Below are positions 15,714 to 19,823 of a DNA stretch of 19,823 nucleotides, piece by piece (position 1 is the first letter of the stretch; each line of letters opens with the position of its first letter). A program made the position numbers and the translations under genes. The notes below the pieces were generated by a model that was not told the origin of the DNA, ran no database searches, and saw nothing but the letters and a program-made list of their open reading frames with translations. Source of the stretch: Syntrophomonas sp. UBA4911. GTDB taxonomy: Bacteria; Bacillota; Syntrophomonadia; Syntrophomonadales; Syntrophomonadaceae. The stretch lies in contig DHCD01000004.1 in NCBI GenBank assembly GCA_002398105.1, positions 1 through 19,823 of the forward strand, given 5' to 3'.

Positions 15714-16922
15714 TTGCAGGAGAAAACCCCCAGTATTCTGGTTATCTCAGTGATCGTAATCGCACTGGGCTTATTGTCCTATTTTCTTTACCAGCCCATA
15801 TTGAACCATCTTAATCTGGGCCTGGATTTGAGAGGGGGACTTAGGGTAGTTCTGGAAGCCCAGGAGAAAGAGGGTCAGGAGGTAACCCAGGATACGATTC
15901 AAAAAGCAGTTGGCATACTACGGGACCGGGTGGACAAACTGGGAGTAAAGGAAACCGCTCTCTACCCCCAGGGAAAAAACCGGGTGGTAGTTGAAATAGC
16001 TGGTGAAGACGATCCCGAAGCCGCGGTTGATATTCTTAAAAATACCGCTCAGCTTGAGTTTTGGGATGTTGACAATAAGGTGCTGGTAACCGGCGAACAT
16101 CTTAAAGATGCCCAGGCCCGTATAAGCCAGGACCAGCAGACCGCGGAAGTACTGATTGATTTCGATAAAGAAGGAAGCGAGCTTTTTGCTAAAGCGACCT
16201 CGGAAAATGTGGGCAAACCTATCAAGATCGTTCTGGACGGCAAGGTGATTCAAGCTCCTACGGTGGATGAGCCTATAAGGGATGGAAGCGCCCGTATAAC
16301 CGGAGGATATACGGCTAAAGAAGCCCAGGATCTGGCGGTGTTACTGCGTTCAGGAGCGCTGCCGGTCAGTTTTAAAGTAATAGAAAAAAGGTCGGTGGGA
16401 CCCACCCTGGGGGCCGATTCTCTCAATAAGAGCATAAAGGCCGGCATCATAGGACTTATTGCCATACTCGTCTTTATGCTGGGTTATTATCGTTTGCCGG
16501 GATTGGTGGCGGATATCTCCCTGGTATTGTATTCCTTGTTGGTTCTGGGGGCTATGTCGCTGTTGGGAGCAGTTCTGACCTTGCCGGGTATAGCGGGCTT
16601 TGCCCTGTCGGTGGGCATGGCGCTGGACGCCAACATAATTATCTATGAACGGCTGAAGGAGGAACTGCGCTACGGCAAAACCATGCAGGCAGCCATAGAT
16701 GCCGGGTTCAAGCGAGCCTTCTGGGCCATTTTCGACTCTAACCTTACTACTTTGATTAGTGCCATAGTTCTGATGTATCTGGGAACCGGACCGGTAAAAG
16801 GTTTTGCCGTCACCCTATCTATCGGCGTCGTAGCCAGTATGCTGACAGCTCTTACCTTTACCCATTACCTGTTGATTCTGGTAGCCAATATCTCAAAGAA
16901 CCAAAAATTATACGGCGTGTAA
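15714..16922 (+). CDS. secD: Protein translocase subunit SecD
   Basis: 402 residues, the short form typical of clostridia. SecD with SecF uses the proton or sodium gradient to pull exported proteins out of the SecYEG channel. Residues 8-26 form the first membrane helix, then LNLGLDLRGGLRVVLEA (33-49), the P1 periplasmic domain (about 50-225), and five more membrane helices from about 242. The family motif SVGMALDANIIIYERLKEEL is at 299-318, with Asp305 as the expected ion-pathway residue. The start is TTG 15714 with GGAAGGAGG at 15695-15703. The HD gene ends 31 nt upstream; secF starts 12 nt downstream. Confidence 0.96.
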   Translation: MQEKTPSILVISVIVIALGLLSYFLYQPILNHLNLGLDLRGGLRVVLEAQEKEGQEVTQDTIQKAVGILRDRVDKLGVKETALYPQGKNRVVVEIAGEDDPEAAVDILKNTAQLEFWDVDNKVLVTGEHLKDAQARISQDQQTAEVLIDFDKEGSELFAKATSENVGKPIKIVLDGKVIQAPTVDEPIRDGSARITGGYTAKEAQDLAVLLRSGALPVSFKVIEKRSVGPTLGADSLNKSIKAGIIGLIAILVFMLGYYRLPGLVADISLVLYSLLVLGAMSLLGAVLTLPGIAGFALSVGMALDANIIIYERLKEELRYGKTMQAAIDAGFKRAFWAIFDSNLTTLISAIVLMYLGTGPVKGFAVTLSIGVVASMLTALTFTHYLLILVANISKNQKLYGV

Positions 16923-16934
16923 GGGGGGAGAAAG

Positions 16935-17777
16935 ATGCAGTTTTTTATAGAAAAACGAAAGATATTCTATATCATATCTTTATTGATAATAATACCGGGA
17001 TTAGTTTCCCTGGTCACTAAAGGCCTGAATCTGGGAATCGACTTTACCGGAGGCTCCATAGTTCAGGTAAAAATGGAATCTTCCATAGAATCTGGCCAGG
17101 TACACAGCGTATTGAATGAAATCGGGCTGGAGAGAGCTGATGTAAGTAAGAGCGGCAGTGAATTTTTAATTCGCACCACCGAACTGGACCAGGAACAGAC
17201 CCGGGAAATGCTGGACGCCCTTAAAGGCGAATTTAAGAATGTGGAGTTCCTGGGCGCCGAAAGCGTAGGGGCCTCCATCGGCAAAGAGCTTACCAGCAAG
17301 GCGATCCTGGCGGTCACTATTGCCGCCCTGGCCATGCTGATTTATATCTCCCTGCGCTTTGAATGGAGCTTCGGGGTATCGGCAGTTATAGGCGAAATCC
17401 ACGACGTATTGTTTGTGTTGGGCATTTTCTCCATCTTTCAATGGGAGGTTAATACCCCCTTTATAGCCGCTATGCTGACCATAGTGGGTTATTCCATCAA
17501 TGACACCATAGTGGTATTTGACCGTATCAGGGAGAACCTGCGAATGAAGCGTAAAGAAGACCGGGCCAGTCTGGTCAACCGCAGTATAGTCCAGTCCCTT
17601 ACCCGTTCCGTTAATACGGGTCTGACCAGTCTGTTCGCTTTGATTGCTCTTTGCGTGTTTGGCGGGGGCAACATCAGATATTTTGTTCTGACCATGATCA
17701 TAGGTTTTATTATCGGGGCTTATTCCTCTATTTTCGTAGCCAGCCCGATTTGGTATGACATCAAAAATCGCGCTTAG
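16935..17777 (+). CDS. secF: Protein translocase subunit SecF
   Basis: 280 residues; partner of SecD. It has an N-terminal helix (about 10-27), LNLGIDFTGGSIVQVKM (31-47), a small external domain (about 48-118), and five helices from about 122. The SecF signature VGYSINDTIVVFDRIRENL is at 184-202, with Asp190 and Asp196 in the membrane motif. ATG 16935 is preceded by AGGGGGGAG. SecD and SecF are separate genes here rather than fused as in Bacillus. Confidence 0.96.
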   Translation: MQFFIEKRKIFYIISLLIIIPGLVSLVTKGLNLGIDFTGGSIVQVKMESSIESGQVHSVLNEIGLERADVSKSGSEFLIRTTELDQEQTREMLDALKGEFKNVEFLGAESVGASIGKELTSKAILAVTIAALAMLIYISLRFEWSFGVSAVIGEIHDVLFVLGIFSIFQWEVNTPFIAAMLTIVGYSINDTIVVFDRIRENLRMKRKEDRASLVNRSIVQSLTRSVNTGLTSLFALIALCVFGGGNIRYFVLTMIIGFIIGAYSSIFVASPIWYDIKNRA

Positions 17778-17818
17778 AGCCTGGTGAATAGTGGAGATTT
17801 GGGGAAAGGGGTATCCTC

Positions 17819-18139
17819 ATGCAGATTTATTTGCTGGGAGCACTGCTGTTTTGTGTGGCGTTGGCGGTATTTGTCTTTCAGAATACCGCCATGGTGACAG
17901 TGCATTTTCTCAACTGGGCCTCGCCGGATGTCTCGCTGGCGGTAGTGTTATTGATCGCAGTTTGTGCCGGAGCTCTGGTCGCCTTACTGGCAGACAGTTT
18001 TCGTTATTTTAAGCTGGCTAAACGAATCCAGGAATTGACCGGCATGAACCAAAAACTGCAGAAAGAAGTCCAGGAGATGAGGAATCGCTCTTCCCGGGAA
18101 AACAAGGGTGATCCCGATTCGGAACCCAGACCCGAATAA
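17819..18139 (+). CDS. LapA-domain (DUF1049) small membrane protein
   Basis: 106 residues: two membrane helices (about 3-21 and 38-58), a cytosolic helix rich in Lys, Glu and Gln (62-90) likely to be coiled-coil, and a charged, disordered tail (SSRENKGDPDSEPRPE, 91-106). The VFVFQNTAMVTVHFLNW stretch (17-33) between the helices is the LapA (lipopolysaccharide assembly protein A) domain pattern. In proteobacteria LapA/LapB regulate LPS synthesis; a LapA-domain protein in a Firmicute presumably does something else in envelope assembly or organisation. It follows secF by 41 nt and is probably the last gene of the secDF operon, ended by the hairpin at 18170. Confidence 0.85.
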   Translation: MQIYLLGALLFCVALAVFVFQNTAMVTVHFLNWASPDVSLAVVLLIAVCAGALVALLADSFRYFKLAKRIQELTGMNQKLQKEVQEMRNRSSRENKGDPDSEPRPE

Positions 18140-18169
18140 TAACGAAAATAAAATATTAGCAAAAAAATT

Positions 18170-18190
18170 TCCGGGCCCAAATGGCCCGGA
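18170..18190. terminator. Hairpin terminator after lapA-like gene
   Basis: TCCGGGCC (18170-18177) pairs with GGCCCGGA (18183-18190) around CAAAT. On the + strand the tail is weak (TTTCATATTA); on the - strand it is followed by a long T run (18161-18169 as A7TT), so it may stop transcription from both sides. No minus-strand gene is seen in the window. Confidence 0.72.
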
Positions 18191-18289
18191 TTTCATATTA
18201 TATATAGGCTAAAAAAGAAAGCGCAAGGTGCATTAATATAAGAAAAAAATCCCGGCAGTTTTTGTATAATGTATATTTGTCCATTAAGA

Positions 18290-18319
18290 TTGACCGTTTA
18301 TCAGACGGGATGTTAAAAT
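18290..18319 (+). promoter_or_regulatory. Extended -10 sigma-A promoter for lysA
   Basis: TTGACC (18290-18295), an 18-bp spacer, then TAAAAT (18314-18319), with TG at 18311-18312 giving the extended -10 motif TGnTAAAAT. The RNA would start near 18326, about 30 nt before the lysA start, too short for a lysine riboswitch. A lone TATAAT at 18265-18270 has no good -35. Confidence 0.6.
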
Positions 18320-18355
18320 AAGCACGATTTAGCAATAATCAGGGGAGTGAATTTT

Positions 18356-19675
18356 TTGCATTTGACCGGAACCATGAAAATAAATAACCAGGGGCATCTG
18401 GAAATAGGAAAGGTTGATAGCCTGGAGCTGGTTAGAGATTTTGGCACCCCGTTGTGGGTCATTGATGAAGAGGGGCTGCGCCAGAATTGCCGCAACATTA
18501 GGCAGGCGTTTGCCAGATTGGGCGAATCGCTGGTCATATATGCCAGTAAAGCCCTTTGCACCTCCGCTATATGCAGGATAATAGCTGATGAGGGACTGGG
18601 CTTGGATATAGTATCCGGGGGTGAACTTTATACGGCCATCCAATCCGGCTTTCCGCTGGAGAAGATTTATTTCCATGGCAATAACAAGAGCCGGGAAGAA
18701 ATAATTATGGCGGTACAGGCAGGAATAGGCCGCATAGTGGTTGACAATTTTTATGAGCTGAAACTTCTGGATACCATATGTGCTGAACTGGGGCGGAAGC
18801 AGGATATATTGCTGAGAATCACCCCTGGAGTGGAAGCCCATACCCATGAATATATCAAGACCGGACAGATAGACTCGAAGTTTGGATTTACTTTACCCGA
18901 CGGGCAGGCTCGGGAAGGGGTCATAGAAGCTATTGGCAGGGAGAATATCCGTCTTATAGGACTGCATTGCCATATTGGCTCGCAGATATTTGCTATGAGT
19001 TCTTTCCAATACACTGCTTCTATTATGATGCAGTTTATGGCCGAAATAAAGAACGGCACCGGTTACGAATTTGATGAACTGGATATGGGCGGAGGCTTTG
19101 GCATCTATTATTTCCCCGGAGATGAGGCCTGTAATCCTGAAGACTGGGCCGAAGCGGTAATGTTCACGGTAGAAGCCCAAGCCAGAGAGCTGGGTCTTAA
19201 ATGTCCCCGGATAATAGTCGAGCCCGGCCGCTCCATCATTGGTCCGGCAGGAATTACCCTGTATAGGGCAGGCTCGGTCAAGGAGGTAACCGGAATAAGG
19301 AAATACCTGGCGGTGGATGGAGGCATGGGTGACAATATCCGGCCCGCGCTCTATGGTTCTCAATATAGCGCTGTTATTGCCAACCGGGCTGCGGAAGAGC
19401 CGGTTGAAAAGGTGTCTATTGCAGGCAAATGCTGTGAATCAGGGGATATGCTGGTTTGGGATGCTGAGCTGCCGCCGGTGAACCCCGGGGACATTATAGC
19501 TGTTTTTGCCACCGGAGCTTATAATTATACCATGTCCAGCAATTATAACCGCCTGCCGCGTCCGGCAATGGTTCTGGTCAATAGCGGCTCCGCCGACCTG
19601 ATCCTCAAAAGAGAAAGCTATGAAGATTTAATCAGAAATGATGTTATTCCCGGTCGACTGAAAAAAAGAAGTTAA
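18356..19675 (+). CDS. lysA: Diaminopimelate decarboxylase
   Basis: 439 residues. It decarboxylates meso-diaminopimelate to L-lysine using PLP. The PLP lysine is Lys65 (VIYASKALCTSA, 60-71). Further family motifs: DIVSGGELYTA (84-94), FHGNNKSREE (106-115), LHCHIGSQI (203-211), MGGGFGIYY (244-252), VEPGRSIIGPAG (288-299), the catalytic cysteine in GKCCESGDML (357-366; Cys360) and FATGAYNYTMSSNYN (384-398). The start is TTG 18356, 8 nt after AGGGGAG (18341-18347); a GTG at 18347 overlaps that ribosome site and is unlikely. It stands alone with its own promoter, and no other lysine gene is nearby. Confidence 0.95.
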   Translation: MHLTGTMKINNQGHLEIGKVDSLELVRDFGTPLWVIDEEGLRQNCRNIRQAFARLGESLVIYASKALCTSAICRIIADEGLGLDIVSGGELYTAIQSGFPLEKIYFHGNNKSREEIIMAVQAGIGRIVVDNFYELKLLDTICAELGRKQDILLRITPGVEAHTHEYIKTGQIDSKFGFTLPDGQAREGVIEAIGRENIRLIGLHCHIGSQIFAMSSFQYTASIMMQFMAEIKNGTGYEFDELDMGGGFGIYYFPGDEACNPEDWAEAVMFTVEAQARELGLKCPRIIVEPGRSIIGPAGITLYRAGSVKEVTGIRKYLAVDGGMGDNIRPALYGSQYSAVIANRAAEEPVEKVSIAGKCCESGDMLVWDAELPPVNPGDIIAVFATGAYNYTMSSNYNRLPRPAMVLVNSGSADLILKRESYEDLIRNDVIPGRLKKRS

Positions 19676-19739
19676 AGCAGATACCTTTGGCTCATATAGA
19701 TTAATTAGAAAATAGATACCGATTAACGCAGATTAAAAA

Positions 19740-19801
19740 GACGCGGAACCCACGGAACTTTTGGGGAATACGCGGAATTTATTAAAGTCTTCTTCCGCGT
19801 T
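19740..19801. repeat. Intergenic CGCGGAA inverted repeat, copy B
   Basis: ACGCGGAA (19741-19748) pairs with TTCCGCGT (19793-19800); a second ACGCGGAA at 19770-19777 could pair with the same arm. It shares GACGCGGAA and GGGAATACG with the element at 9167-9234. It lies 64 nt after lysA in an AT-rich, gene-free end region. Read on the - strand the hairpin is followed by TCTTTTTAA, so it could terminate a converging gene outside the window as well. Confidence 0.72.
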
Positions 19802-19823
19802 CTTCCTTCTAAATTCCCTGAAT

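Noticed and set aside
18265..18270. TATAAT as the main lysA promoter
   Set aside because: The -35 position reads GAAAAA; the TTGACC/extended -10 pair at 18290-18319 is better.
18326..18355. Lysine riboswitch (L-box) in the lysA leader
   Set aside because: The leader from the predicted start is only about 30 nt, and no L-box motifs are seen in 18140-18355.

Overview
The window looks like a chromosomal segment of an anaerobic, spore-forming member of the Firmicutes (Clostridia). A Syntrophomonas-like lineage is my best guess, from gene order and protein style only. All genes I support lie on the + strand and nearly all are housekeeping genes. Support for this placement: purine-rich Shine-Dalgarno sites with several TTG starts, a BofC-type sporulation protein, a class I SAM riboswitch, an oxygen-free route to homocysteine, QueH instead of the QueG epoxyqueuosine reductase, and the order yebC-bofC-ruvCAB-queH-queA-tgt-yajC-secDF. 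No prophage, insertion sequence, CRISPR array, tRNA or rRNA is visible.

Layout. (1) 1-900: a small four-helix membrane protein (YvlD/phage-holin-4 family), a strong terminator, and tatA with its own promoter. (2) 914-6062: a SAM riboswitch with an intrinsic terminator controls four genes: a core methionine synthase (metH without the reactivation domain), a COG1900/DUF39 homocysteine-biosynthesis protein, an NIL-domain 2[4Fe-4S] ferredoxin and a UPF0280/COG2122 protein. Read together this is a sulfide to homocysteine to methionine operon. (3) 6176-8396: nadE, an isoprenylcysteine-methyltransferase-like membrane protein and yebC, followed by a perfect 26-bp hairpin. (4) 8576-12087: bofC with a possible forespore promoter, an intergenic repeat, then ruvC-ruvA-ruvB-queH. 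(5) 12134-18139: an inverted repeat containing ARG-box-like palindromes, then DUF2905-queA-tgt-yajC-HD protein-secD-secF-lapA, ending in a hairpin terminator. (6) 18290-19675: lysA with its own extended -10 promoter, then a second copy of the intergenic repeat at the window end.

How the genes work together. The riboswitch operon makes homocysteine by a route first found in methanogens and methylates it to methionine; high SAM stops transcription. ruvCAB process Holliday junctions. queH, queA and tgt cover base insertion and the last two steps of queuosine tRNA modification. yajC-secD-secF form the Sec accessory complex. lysA makes lysine from meso-diaminopimelate.

The most noteworthy items are the riboswitch-controlled homocysteine operon, including a MetH with an unusual glycine-rich HxxCxxC linker and no reactivation domain, and several unexplained intergenic structures (the 26-bp hairpin, the double palindrome before DUF2905 and the two-copy CGCGGAA repeat).
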